Of a DNA stretch of 64,000 bases, positions 27,001-42,000 are shown piece by piece. The notes below the pieces were generated by a model, which saw nothing but the letters and a program-made list of their open reading frames with translations, was not told where the DNA came from and did not search any database. Position 1 is the stretch's first letter; every line of letters starts with the position of its first letter. The stretch is from Corbicula japonica (Eukaryota > Mollusca > Bivalvia > Venerida > Cyrenidae), in contig JAZAYU010000081.1 in the NCBI GenBank assembly GCA_038501625.1, forward strand, positions 2,046,001 to 2,110,000, given 5' to 3'. The position numbers were made by a program, and so were the translations under genes.

Positions 27001-30000
27001 TAAAACTATATAAAACCAACACTATATGAACAGACCAACAAACTCTGATGTGCATAGCACAGACTAACATCAGTTAGAACAATTATTTAAGTTAACTAAC
27101 ATGGACTTGGATGTTATTAACTTGCTGCTGATGCTGAGTTTGAACGCTCAACATATGGTCTCTGCAGTCAAACCAGACCAGGAGTCAGTCTGGATCTTTC
27201 TAAGTATGCTAAGGGGGTTTGTTTAGGAAAGTCATTGTGTATTTACATTATAATTTCTATTTTCTGTTCAAAATCCCCATGAAAATTAAATATTGCTGCC
27301 CAAAAATTGTGTTCGAGCAACACTACTGAAGTCCATCTGGATCCGTCCCTGAATATATCAAATGTTGCAGCTTGGCTATTATATTTTTATTCCAAGGATG
27401 CAAAAATCAGCTTGACTGGTCATTTCTTCCTACTTTGTAATTAAAAAAAATATTTGCAAACGTGCCAAAACGTTAATTGTTGGTCAAAAGACGAATAATT
27501 TGTATCCGAAAGTGTCCCATTATCCGGATACACACATATTTTGGACATCATAAAAAAACCTTCAATCTTTAAACAAGTCCGATTATTGTACATAAAACAG
27601 ACGGTATACTTGTGATTTCATTCACACTTATGCAAACAGGCAATTATCCAATAAACAATCCTGATAAGTGTAAATTCTCACTAAATAATCGATAATCCTC
27701 TCGGTGACACTAATTAGACGAATTCAGAACGTTTTGACACAACCGTTAGGAGTCCGAGATATGTAACGGTGTATTCGGCGTTTCGACAAATGTCTGATGA
27801 GAGCGACAAAAATGCATTTTTATACCTTTTTTCTTAACTTATGTTAATTCCGGGGTTTTTTGTCTCCCGCCAGGGGGCCAGGGGATGGCTCTAAATTCCG
27901 GGGGATTTTTCCCCCCGCCGGGGGATATGGCAGGTATGAGTGATTTTTTATTCTCATTTCAAGTCATTAGTGATTTTTTATTCTCATTTCAAGTCATTAG
28001 TGATTTTTTATTTTCATTTCAAGTCATTAGTGATTTTTTCTTTTTATTTCAAGTCATTAGTGATTTTTTTATTCTCATTTCAAGTCATTAGTGATTTTTT
28101 ATTCTCATTTCAAGTCATTAGTGATTTTTTATTTTCATTTCAAGTCATTAGTGATTTTTTCTTCTCATTTCATGTCATTTGTGTTTTTTTATTCTCATTT
28201 CAAGTCATTTGTTTTTTTTTATTCTCATTTCAAGTCATTAGTGATTTTTTATTTTTATTTCAAGTCATCTATGATTGTTTATTCCATTTCAAGTCATCTA
28301 GGATTGTTTATTCCATTTCAAGTCATCTAGAGTCACATCTATAGAGTAAAGGATAATTATATTGCAGATGTAGCTATTCGGACATCCCAGACACAGAGTT
28401 CTGTGTGAAGGGTCTCACTGAAGGTAAAGAGTACGAGTTCCAAGTGGCAGCAGTCAACAACGCCGGCCAGGGAGACTTCAGCAACTGTACCGAACCAATC
28501 AAGGCTCAACCACCACCAGGTACACTCACAAGTCCCATTTAAAAAATAACCTTCCTTTGTTTATTGGTAATGTGACAATTTAAACTACATCTTTTCTGTC
28601 AAGAGTTTGTCAATTAATTCACAGGAATGTTGTCAGTAACTGCACTTTAACCCATTACTTCATAAACATTGTATATACATGTTTTATAGAAAAAAACAAA
28701 GAAATAAATAAAACTTGATGTTGGAATCAAAATGCAGGATTTCAACAGATATTGTTTTTACTTTGCATATTCCTGTGAGTTAGCTGTTTAATATAATAGT
28801 AGAGAATTTGTAGCGTATAAAAAACAAGATTTTGTCTGCACAAAAGTTTCATTCTATTAAATTAACATTTTCTAGCAAATTAAAATATTTTTCATAATCT
28901 AGATCTACTTTAAACTTGTTATTTCAGTTGCACCCAAGGTTGCCCCTGACTTCATTCCCCGAGACATTATTGCTAAGAGGGGAGAACCCTTCAAAATCAG
29001 CATTCCATACAATGGCAGACCCATACCGACAGTGGAATGGTCTAATGTAAGTAACCATATCGTAGCTTTATCCCTTCACCTGCTGAATAAATGTCATGGA
29101 CTTGCCTTTCTCTTCAAGTGTTTATTAACTATAATGATTATATAACCCTTTCCTCCCATGGACACACCTTAATTGCGTGGGCAAACAGTGTAGATCCAGA
29201 TCTGTGCCGTCTGATCACGATTTGCACTGTTCCCTCTTTTATTTGTTAAGTTATTTCTTAACAAAATGTGACCAGTGCAGATCCTGATCAGACAGCATGA
29301 ATGTGCCAGCTGATCTGGATCTACACTGGTCGCAATGCACATATATGGAGGAAAGGGTTTATTAGCCAGTCATGTAGAACCCAGTCAGATATGCAGGCTG
29401 ATGAGGGTCTACACTGGCTACAAAGGCTGTTCTTAGGGCTTATATGGTTAACACATCTGTTCAAGAAATGATTGTGTAAGCAAAGCAAATCTCAGCTTTG
29501 AGGTGTATGAAGCTCAGCTGTTTATTATATTGTACTCTCTCTTACACACACAGAATGGTTTGAGGGTGAAAGATGAGCCTGGCAGAGTTGCATTCGAGAA
29601 TGACCTGAACAACATCGTTCTTCTCAACAAATGTGCAGAGAAATCTGACTCTGGCAAATACAACATGGTGATGAGAAACGAACTCGGAATGGACTCGGTG
29701 CCTATCAACGTGATTGTAGTAGACGTCCCCGGCAAACCAGAGGGACCACTCACAGCTAGTGATGTCACAACAGACAGTTGTTTGCTCAAGTGGAACCCAC
29801 CAAAGGTTAAAAAATGATTATATCTTCAATTTCTTTGATTAAACTTCACACACCCATATTAGATTAAAGTATATATAAAAAATTCACAATTTCTTTAAGA
29901 GAATGTTCAGGCTTTTAAGAATGGGTTTAAAAACTAATTATCTTTTTCATAAAAGTCAATATCTTGAAAATTAACTTGTTATTTAATCAAACCTTGATCA

Positions 30001-33000
30001 TAGGAATTATTTTGCCATAGTCAAAGCTTAATTCAGATCAAAGCTTAATTTTCATTGTTGATGAAAATTGGGATACCCATTGGATAACATATCTAGCACC
30101 AAGATTATAAAACTGTAAATGGAAATCTGTCTCAAATCTCAAAGATCTGATTGGCTGAAATGGTGACTGGTCGCCATTTCAGCCAATCAAATGCTTGAGA
30201 TTTAAGACTGGCTTTCATTCTCAGTTTTATAATCTTGATTTCTGGTCTCTTAAATACAGGATGATGGAGGCAGCCCTGTCCAGAATTATATTGTAGAAAA
30301 GAGAGATCTTCGTACCAATGAATGGGTACCATGCAGCAAGTTTGTGAGGGGAACCAGCTATGAGGTTCTCAACCTTGTTGAAGGTCACGAGTACCAGTTC
30401 AGGGTCATGGCAGAAAATGAACACGGTGTTAGTGAGCCAATTGTAATGAAAGACTCAATAATTGCTCAAAACCCATGGAGTAAGTACACATACATCTTGT
30501 TGGCTTTTTTAACCCTTTCCTCCATATATATGCATTTTATGAAATGTGCAAACAGTTTCGATTGAGATCAGCCAGCACATTAGTGCTTTTTTACCTTTTA
30601 AGTTATTTCTGACCATAAAGCAAACAGTGCATATCCTGATCAGACGTCACAGATGTTCTGGCTGATCTGGATCTACACTGTTGACCTAAGCTATAAAAGT
30701 AGTACATGTAGATATGGAGGAAATGGTTAACACTTTACTCTTAAGATTACAATCGAATACTGGTTTTTTTTCTGATTTTCACATCTGTGTAAAGATGTTG
30801 TGTATTTAAGTATATTAAAATGTATCGTGCCTGTCTTGGTTTAACGAGAAGGTTGTGTTTTCTAAACCAGGGGTGGATCCAGAGGAAAGTCAGTGGGGTT
30901 TCGTGAACCTCTTTTGGCCAGCAATATTTATTTTTCATGAGGATTTTGGCCAGAGAGTTGCAAATTGTCATGTAACTACCCTTAGACTGCCATAAAGGAA
31001 CCTCCTTTCTCAAAATCTCCCATCAGACCCAGAAAAATACCTTTTTTAGCTCACCTGAGCACGAAGTGCTCATGGTGAGCTTTTGTGATCGCCTGATGTC
31101 CGTCGTCCGTCCGTCCGTGCGTGCGTGCGTCGTCAACTTTTTCTTCAAACGACTTCTTCTCCTGAACTCCTGGGCCAATCTTGCTGAAACTTGGCAGGAA
31201 TGTTACTTGCATGAAGCTTTACCAAAATTGTTCAAATGGTTCCGGTCCATTGCCTATCTAGGTCACAGAGGATAAAAATAGATTTTAAACATGAAATTTT
31301 TAAAAATCTTCTTCTCTGAAACCGTAAGGCCTAGAACTTTGATATTTGTTGTGTAGCATCACCTAGTGGTCCTCTACCAAGATTGTTAAAATTATAGCCC
31401 TGGGGTCAAAATGGGCCCCGCCCCAGGGGTCACTTATTTTACATAGACTTATATAGGAAAAACTTTAAAAATCTTCTTGTCTGAAACCACAAGGCCTAGA
31501 GCTTAGATATTTGGCATTGAGCATCCTCTAGTGGAACGCTACAAAGTTTGTTCAAATTATTTCCCTGGAGTCAAAATTGGCCCCGCCCCAGGGGTCACTT
31601 CATTTTACATAGACTTATCTAGGAAAAACTTTAAAAATCTTCTTGTCTGAAACCACAAGGCTTAGAGCTTAGATATTTGGCATTTAGCACCCTCTAGTGG
31701 AACTCTACAAAGATTGTTCAAATTATAGCCCTGGGGTCAAAATTGGCCCCGCCCCAGGGGTCACTTCATTTTACATAGACTTATATAGGAAAAACTTTAA
31801 AAATCTTCTTGTCTGAAACCACAAGGCCTAGAGCTTAGATATTTGGCATTTAGCATCCTCTAGTGGAACTCTACAAAGATTGTTCAAATTATTTCCCTGG
31901 GGTCAAAATTGGCCCCGCCCTAGGGGTCACTTCACTTTTCATAGACTTATAAAGGAAAAACTTTAAAAATCTTCTTGTCTGAAACCACAAGGCCTAGAGC
32001 TTAGATATTTGGCATTTAGCACCCTCTAGTGGAACTCTACAAAGATTGTACAAATTATTTCCCTGGGGTCAAAATTGGCCCCGCCCCAGGGGTCACTTCA
32101 TTTTACATAGACTTATATAGGAAAAAGTTTAAAAATCTTCTTGTCTGAAACCACAAGGCCTAGAGCTTAGATATTTGGCATTTAGCATCCTCTAGTAGAA
32201 CTCTTTAAAGATTGTTCAAATTATTTCCCAGGGGTCAAAATTGGCCCCACCCCAGGGGTCACTTCATTTTATATAGACTTGTACAGGAAAAAACTTTAAA
32301 AATCTTCTTGTCTGAAACCACAAGCTGAGAGTACTTTTGTACTCAGGTGAGCGATATAGGGCCATCATGGCCCTCTTGTTCTGATATTCATACCTCTTGT
32401 TTTTCTTCAGCTGTCCCAGATGCCCCAACAGGGCTGACACCTGAAGACATTGACTCCAACTCTGTGACACTGAGCTGGCAGAAACCAAAACACGATGGTG
32501 GCAAGAAAATCCAGGGCTATGTCATCGAGTACAAAGAACCCTCAGCCAACAGGTGGAAGACAGCAAATCCCGCACCTGTACCAGGAACCAACTATACTGG
32601 TAACATCTTAATATGAATAGTTTTGAAAGCTTTAGACAGAAACCATAATGCATCCATTTTTGGGCTGATCGACCCAGCTATACTAGTTTTTGAATACATG
32701 CTTATAAACACTAAATAGAAACAATACCCAATAACACAAACATATATAGAAAAGTAGTTCCTGGTTGCACAGTACATCACTGACAGATGTAAGAAAGTAG
32801 TACTATTTTCCACTATAAACACATGCAGATGTGATAAGTTATTCCCATTTGCACTGAACAGCACTTACAGATAAAAGAAGTAATTCCTATTTGCAATAAT
32901 TTTACTGGATGAGAGGCTTACTTGATGTTCATTTGGAGAAAAGTCAGTTACATGCATTTCTGTTGTCATTTTACACTTCCACAGTGTTGGGCATTTCTCA

Positions 33001-36000
33001 GTTGTCATTTTACACTTCTACAGTGTTGGAAAGAAATCATTATCTGATTATTTCATATTCCTGAATTCATATTTGTACAACCACCTCTCTCTCTTAGCAC
33101 TAACATCAGTTGTAGTTTTTACAGATGGCAAACACCACCCGTTCTATTTACACCTATTGTGATACTTCTATATAGACTATGAACTCTGATTATTAGCTTT
33201 CTCATGATAATTTTTTTTACCACATAATGGTACCCTTATCAGTTCAGTGTTTTCATTTAGTATTTATTATTTTCACAGTTGATGGTCTGGACAAGGGTGT
33301 AGAGTACGAGTTCCGTGTGAGAGCCAAGAATGAGGCAGGTCTGAGTGAACCAAGCAAATGTACTGCACCAATTCTCACCAAGCCGAAATTCAGTATGTGT
33401 ACTGTTTATTTATCTTCATTTTTATACAGAACTAGAAAGCTTTTAAAGTGAAATCTGGGGCAGTATTGAAAAAAAAAACACTTACAAAATAGTACTCTTG
33501 GTTCCAACCTTTGTGCCATGAATGAAAGACTTGGCAAGGTGACACATTCACTTGGATTTAAATACATGGTCATAATTGCTAAAAACAAAGCACAATTGTC
33601 ATTTTACTTGTAAAACTTCCAGATCATAACCAACCAAACATGAATCCACCTAAATATTACTTAAATTGACAGTAACAAGGCACTTATAAAGCTTATTCCT
33701 TTCCTCCATATACACACCTTTATTGCATGGGCAAACAGTGTACATCCAGATCAGACGGCACATCCGTGCCATCTGATCAGGATCTACACTGTTCACTTTT
33801 TGATTTGTTAGGATATTTCTGACCAAAATACGACCAGTGCAGATCCTGATCAGTAGGCGTAGATGTGCCAGCTGATCAGGAGCTACACTGGTCGCACGTG
33901 CATAAAATGTGTCTATATGGAGGAAAGGGTTAAAAATGCTGTTGGATTTGAAAGAAGATTTCTTTCAAATCCTAACTTTTAAGTGGCTATATACAAGGAA
34001 AGCCAGAAACAAATCACTTGTCAAATGTTTAACTTTGTTTTGCAAATTCTGTTATGATTTTGACAATTATTTATTGTGTATTTTTATTCTATTCAGATCT
34101 TTTTCATATTTTTGATATTCATAATTTTTAGTTTCACCTTAACATAACAAATCAAACATACAAGTGTTTCAACAGTGTGCAAAAACTTGTTCAAATATTT
34201 AAATGTTTTATTTTTAGCCAAACCCCACCCACCAGGAATACCAAATGTCACAAATGTGGGCAGGAACTATGCAGAACTTGAGTGGGAAAAACCAGTCAAA
34301 GATGGTGGCAGCAAGATAACAGGTAAACAAAAGTCTTTCATTTATCACAAAGGACCTCAAATGTCGATAGACATCAGTACTTCGCCATGAAAAAAATGAG
34401 TTTAAAGGTCTAATCTTTAACATTATAGGTAATTATGTTTATGTTCAAATGTGCACAATAATTTGTTGATATCTAAGACATAATTTAAAAAGGAATGCAA
34501 TATCTTATGCATCTCAATGGGGCTCGAAAACAATAGGGCTGTTGGCTGATTAAAGGGATGTCTTTTGATGGGGTATAGGTATTTAGGGGGCAGGGGATGG
34601 GGGTGGGGGAGATCAATTGATCTTGCACAGATAAGTATCTCTGACTTGAATGGTTAACCCTTTACTACATATGGCTTTCATCCCATCGGTGACCAGTGTA
34701 GATCCAGATCAGCTGTCACACCTGTTCCATCTGATCAGGATCTAGTCTGTTCCTTTTTAAATTCATTTGTTTTTTTTGTCCTAGAAGTGAAAGATGAAGC
34801 TAATGATCAGACGGCATGGATATTATATTCTGGCTGATCTGGATCTATAATGTGATAAAAGGCATATCTATGGAGTAAAGATTTAAAAGCTTTTTTTTAT
34901 CTGACAGGCTGTAGTGCTCCATGATGGCTCAACAGAAAAACATAATGTTTATACGTCAGTCAGTGACTGTCTTTTATCTCCAACCTTGTTGTGAATTAAA
35001 TGTATTTTATTACAAAACTGGAATGGGATAAGCTCATCTAAAAGAGTATATAGAGTAAAAGGGTTAATACAAATTCAATTTTACATTTTCTAGGCTACAT
35101 TGTTGAGAAGAAACCAACAGATAGTGATATCTGGCAGAGAGTAACGACTGTCCCCTGCCTCGACACCAAGTACCTTGTGGCAGACCTTGTTGAGGGCTCA
35201 GACATGGAGTTCAGGGTTTCAGCAGTCAATGCGGCTGGTCAGAGTGAACCCAGTGGAGCTAGCTCCCCTACCAAGATCAAAGAAAAGATTGGTAAGTGAT
35301 ATACATAGCATTGTTATCAGCAGACAGGTCTAGGTTAAATATGTCATACCTTTAATGATAGTATTGTTTTGTGTATTCATGACAATCATATGCCTTTAAA
35401 CCCTAAACAATAGTATCTTTCCTGGAATTTCACTTTCTGTTTGCTGCACACTAAATCTTGAATATCCCGAATGTAAAAATCATGTATTAAATCGGTATTT
35501 TTTGTTACAGTGGGTCATGCCCCAGAGATTAAGAAGCAATTACACAACGTGAAAGCTCCGGCAGGCGGAGAAGCTGTATTCTCAGTGCAAGCCAGCGGGA
35601 AACCACAACCTGAGATCACATGGTACGTCAACTTGTGATCAATATTTCTTGTGCTGATTTTGTAGCTGCATGTTTAGGCTCGTGATAATTACTTAGTTGA
35701 TTTCTTTAATTAATTGATGTTGAAAACCAATTCAAAGCCATGATATCTGAAAATTTAGGACTCTAGTCTCGATTACATATAATTGTCCAATCAATAGTTA
35801 GAGAAGTTGCCAGAACTATAAAGCCATGTCTCTGCTGCAAATATGAATTATTCATCCACACTCAGAAATGCGAGTCATACGAGGCAGGGCAGGACAATAA
35901 ACATGGAAAATCATCAAAGGGGAGTAATTTCCCCAAGTCCTGAATTAGTGTCACAACTTTGTAAACTGATCAAGCCAACAAAGCTTCATTGTTATTGTTA

Positions 36001-39000
36001 TTTCTTTGCTTTTCATTGCATATGAACATTCATTTTTAGTTTTACCAATTTGAAGTGTCTATTCTCAACCATATATATTGGTCCTTATTACGCACAGGGC
36101 CCAGGATCATAAAACTATGTTTTGAGATCAGTCTCAAATTTCAAGGATCCATACATGCCAGGTATCAAAAAATAATTAAGTGAGACTGGTGACATTTTTA
36201 AGTGAGATTTGAGCAAAAATAAGTGAAATTTTCTAAAGCGTGTCGAAACATGGTATATTTTAAATGTTCTTATATACCTTTACCTTTTTTTTATAAAAAG
36301 TAAAGTCAACAGTCAGTTACATTACTTTAATGAAGTAACAAGACAATTAAACACATTTTTAAAATCAAATAAAACATTTGTGACTAAAATCTTTATGCCA
36401 CATTTATTTTAAAAATGTCCACTGAAAGTTCATACTATTCAAGCCATTAGTTATCCACTAAATGCAATTACTGACTTGGCATTTTATAATATTAAGAAAG
36501 TGTAGAGTTCCATTTGCATAAAAATTATTCTTGTAGCTTTACATGAAGGGGAAAGAAGGGCCCAAAAATTTCACAAATCTTGTTTTTATCACCTTGGATT
36601 AATGCTTCAACATGCCAATTAAAACCAAAACTCTTGAAAATTAACACCTTCAAAGTAATGCCCTTAGACTTTTACCCATCCATGGCCGAAAACTGTAACA
36701 CTTGCATTGAAATTGTACACCATCTCAGACATAAAGATATTTGAGTAAACATATCAATTAATAAGAAAAGATAATTGAATAACACCTTATCTAACATATG
36801 ATGTTAATCCATTGCCCCAGGGTAATTGCAGCAGATGAAATAAACAAAATGTCATAATTTCCAATAATCACTGTCAATCAAGCGCGTTCATTTCGGCGAT
36901 CCTCAGACTTTTTGGAGACATTGAAATTTGCACTGCAGATGACAAATTTTTTTGAAGAGAAATTATCAAAAATACGTGAGGTTTTGTTTTTACCCGTTAG
37001 ACCGTGAGGGTAGGTGAACTTCCGTGAGTTTTTACCTCACGGCGTGAGACTTGGCATGTATGAGGATCTGATTGGCTGAAATGGCCGCTGGTCGCCATTT
37101 CAACCAATCAGATGCTTGAGATTTGAGACTGATCTCCAGATTTTGTTTTATGATCTTGGGCACAGATCTTGATGACAAAACTTTGAAAGGAAGCTTTTTT
37201 GTTATTTCGTGTAAATTTTCTTTTAAGATCTCTTTTAAGATGAGCTTGTTTTGTCTTTCCAGGTACAGAAATGGTGTACCACTGGCCAACACCCCACATG
37301 CTCGTATGAAGCAGATTGATGACACGTATGTGCTGACACTCAATGACATCACAACTTCAGACGCCGGTCAGATTTCTTGTGAACTGCGCAATGGTCTTGG
37401 TGTAGAATCCAGCTCCTGCAGCCTTAAAGTTATCTGTAAGCTTTACTAATATCTGCTTGGGTATCTTATTTGCTGAGATTCTATCTGGCAGGGCCTTTGG
37501 CAAATAAAGCTGAGATTAGAACTCAAATTTCTTTCATCTGATTTGTCCATTTATTAAAACTGTTCTCAGTTTAAATCAGTACGAAGTTTGAAATTCTGGA
37601 CTGGTCTCTGGAGTTAGTTTGATAATCTTGGACCCTGGTACAATTAGTCTTTACTTTTGTATTTGTTCACTTCAATTTAATAAGCATAAAAGAAAATTTC
37701 AGACTAGTTTGTTTCAGGGTTTATTCAAATGATATGCAAATTAGCAGCCATTTTGTTTTTAGCTCCGCCAAGAATTGACAAGGAGATCAAAGACCAGAAG
37801 GTGATGAAAGGTGACGCCTGGAAAGTTAAACTTCCCCTCAGTGGGGACGGTCCCTTTGACATTGTTATCAAGAAGGATAACAAAGAACTACCTGTCACCG
37901 AGATGGAACGTCTCAAAGCCGCAGCATTTGATGACTTTGCTACTCTGGCTTTGAAAGGTTGGCGTCTAAATTTGTTTTCCCCAAGTTTGTGTTACTGTTA
38001 TATCATAAACTATTTTCAGTGGTTTAATTTTTGGAGTATTTTAAGTGCCTAAAATGAAACACTTATGAAATCATGGTATTGAATATCTAGTTCTTTGAAA
38101 GTAATATAATGCTTGAATTATGCCTGTGCAAAAAAGTAAGTAATTTCTGTGTATTGCATAAAATTTGATCCCATAGACATTTAATGATACCACAGCATTT
38201 TTTGTTTCATTTTCACACAGCTGCATTCCTAAGTAGAGCTACACTTAGTGTGTACTTTTGTTTTAAAATGTTCTTGAAAAAAGTTGTTTTGCTTGAAATA
38301 GTGCCATCTGATCAGAATCTACACTGCTAGATTCTTGATCAGAAATAATCTAATGAAATAACCAAAAAGCGAGATGTGTACATCCTGATCAGACAGCACT
38401 GATGATCTGCATATACACTGTTTTCCCATGTAATAAAAGATGTGTATTGAACCAGTAGCTGGCACTGTACGCCTAAACCATAATTCCTGTTTGATCATGA
38501 GAATACATACATTTGAATGATTTACAGTTAACTAAAGATTACTTCATTAAATCGTTGTAGATGCTGAACTTGGAGACTCTGGGCTCTACAAGATTGAAGT
38601 GTCCAATGAAAGTGGCATGGCTTCCGTGTCATTCAGGATGAGTGTCCAAAGTAAGATCAATCTTTTTGCAATAATAAGAAAGACCAATAGCAGTGTTTGT
38701 TTTGAAGAAAATAAATTTTGTTTGTTAGTGTTTAAGTTCAAAGAGATATGTGGATACTCTGAAACATCATGGTTATCATGCTACGTATTTCATAACATGC
38801 TGTATAAAGGATCATTTTGACTCTGTTTATCTTAAAGCATTAATTTATACATTAATTAGGCTACTTTAAGCATTTTCTAAGGTTTTATAGTTCATTATAA
38901 AACATTAATTGGGTGTTGAAAAGTGCTTTATTTTATTGTCCAGTTTGTATGGGATTAAATCTCGGTTTGCTTCCTGTAGGTGCCCCGGGTGCCCCTGTTG

Positions 39001-42000
39001 GGCCTCTGGATGTCTCAGAAGTCACAAAGAACTCATGTCATCTATCCTGGAAGCCTCCGAAGGAAGACGGAGGTAGCAAAGTGCTTGGATACATCGTGGA
39101 GAGGAAAGAAGTCGACAAACCATACTGGACAACTGTTTCTTCCAGATGCAAGGTAAGCATCAAGTGTTACTCTACAAATAATGATTTTGAAGCAAATGTG
39201 AAATTTTTACTGGAATGGTTCATTTTCTAGATATTGGATACTCATTCCAGATGGAATTTCTTGGATTTCCAATATTCATTGGTAGAAATAATGTAAACAT
39301 TGATTTGTATATTCTTTTTAAAATAAATCTATGATATTAACATTTGTTGACTTTGGTACTGTTATGATTGTGTTCCATTTAGTTTAAGACATTACAATAC
39401 AAAAGAGTAGTCAGAACTTAGTTTCTGTGAAAAAACAGTTTTAAAGCTAAAATTCCAGCTTTGGAGAAGCAAAACTCCAGTTTCTCTACTTTCAGATTAT
39501 CACATATATGCAAACCTCTAATTTTTCATTGTTACCATGGTAACAAATTACTGTTGCTACCACATGCAACAGTATAATTTCAAATGTTTTTTTGTGTTTT
39601 TGCAATCTGCACTTTGTCACCATATTCCTGTTGATGATGGGAATGCAACAGTTACTGATTAATATGTTCTATTTCCACAAACAAACAATATTTCACTTTG
39701 TTGTTGTTGTACAGGACACTGCTATTGATGTACAAGGTTTGAATGAGAATGGTCACTATCTTTTCCGAGTCTCAGCCATCAATGACAACGGACAATCCGA
39801 GCCCCTCACAGCTACCAACCCCATTATTGCCAAAATGCCTTATGGTAAGTTCTTGACATATTGTTGCTGTAAGCTGAAATGAAAAGAAAACATAACAAAT
39901 AAGAACTTAAGGCTATATTAAACTCATTTCAGATTCATTTCCTGCCATTTCTTATTTTGTAGAACTGTTCTTAAGTTTTGCAAAAACTGCAATTTATAGA
40001 GAAGATGTACAAAATGACCACGTATAGTTTAACATGGCTGGGCCAATTTTTTTTTGCAAACTGCACCTTTTACAGAAAATCACAGTATTTTATATTTTAT
40101 GGGGCATCCGTGGCCAAGTGGTTAAGGTTTCTGACTGACAATCACTTGCCCTTCACCCCTATGAGTTTGCGGGACCTACCAGGGTCAAGATCTTTCTTGT
40201 GAGGGAGCTTTCCAGCTTGCTTGTGGATCGTCAGTGGTTCTACCTAGGTGTCCGCTCGGGCCTGAAAATTGTCGGGAGGGGGCACCTGGGGTCTTATTCC
40301 ACCATGTAAGCTGGTATCCCGAATAGGCTTAATAAGCAATAAGCTTAGCATTTGCTGATGTTCTGGCCTCTAATCTACATGATATATTTTAATAAACAGA
40401 GAATAATAAATATAAATGTTACAACTATACACATATAATATAAAAGTGAACAAAATGTTCTTTAACCATTTCCTTCATATATATATATATATACATTTAA
40501 TCACATGAGCAAACAGTGTAGATCCAGATCAGCCAGCACATCTGTGCCATCTGATCAGGATCTGAATTGTTCGCACATGCCATAAAATTTGTATATATAT
40601 GGAAGAAAGGGTTAAGTTGTTTTTTTTTAATTATAACTAATAAATAATGATCTGCCAATTTAAAATGATTGTTGATAGTGATTGTGTTTATTGATTTGGG
40701 TTCAATTCTGAAGTTGAAGTTAAATTCTACATTAAATATGTATTCTATCTGTACAGATGTACCATCTGCACCTGGCATTCCTGAGGTGGAAGAGGTCGGC
40801 GGAGATTTTGTAAGCCTTACATGGGCTAAACCTTCATCAGATGGTGGCGGAAAGATAACTGGCTACTGGGTAGACAAACGTGAACATGGCAAGGATGACT
40901 GGACTCGTGTTAACTCTCAGCCATGTATTACAAATATGATCAATATTCCAAACCTCATCGAGGACAGGAGGTATGAATTCAGAGTGTTTGCTGAAAATGG
41001 AGCTGGTTTGAGTAAACCATCAAGTGCGTCCAACAGCATCAAGATCAAAGATCCCAATGGTGAGTATCTGAATGATTATTAACCCTTTCCTCCATAAATA
41101 TGCATTTTTATGCATGTCCGACCAGTGTAGATCCAGATCAGCCAGCACATCTGTGCCATCTGATCAGGATCTGCACTGGTCGCAATTTGGTCAGAAATAA
41201 TCTAACAAATCAAAAAGTGGACAGTTTAGATCCTGATCAGACGGCACGGATGTGCCGGCTGATCTGGATCTAAACTGCTCCCCCAGTAAATAAAGGTGTA
41301 TCTATGGAGGAAAGGGTTAAGCTTGATTAACCCTTTATCCAATGACTGTTTTTCATGGGTGAACAGTGTAGATCCAAATCAGCCAGCACATTTATGCCTG
41401 TTGATCAGGATCTATGCTGTTGGTTTTTAAATTTTTTTTGTTATTTCTGACCTAGAAGCAGTGTTGGTCCTAATCAGACATCTCATACATGCCAGCTGAT
41501 CTGGGTCTATATTGTCTGGATATGCAATAAATATGGAGTAAAAAGTTAATGAATGATGAGTCTACAAAAGGAAATCAGTGGGTTTATGGTTCATGGTTAA
41601 AACACTTTTTTGCTTAAGAAAGAATGCTTCTCTCTCTTATTTTGCCACTATATATTTTGTAGCATAGTAATAACTAGTGATATCCAAACTAAGTATTTCA
41701 TTATAGACTTTCTATGTCAGAAAACAAAGGGTATTTAAGAAAAAAAATTTCAGCCTTTGAACTGAAAGTGATAATAATACTTAACTTGATTAATTTGATA
41801 TATTTTAGCGGCTGTATCACCAGAATTCACGCAGGGACTCCGCAAGGTTCATGCCGTTGAAGGAAAAACAGCCAGGTTTGAGTGTGAAGTCACCGGAACT
41901 CCCAAACCTGATATCTCATGGTACGAACACATTTTTTTGATTGTTGTTAGACATTGTCACTGCCTGTTTAACTTAATGAGTTTCAAAGTGAACAATTCTT

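Noticed and set aside
27940..28344. ORFs of 134 and 79 residues made of IFYSHFKSLV repeats
   Set aside because: Pure translation of a 30-bp tandem array in an intron; open in several frames, with no start context or domain.
40099..40170. tRNA-Ser gene
   Set aside because: The A-box region fits, but the 3' half does not form a cloverleaf and the sequence continues into a SINE body.
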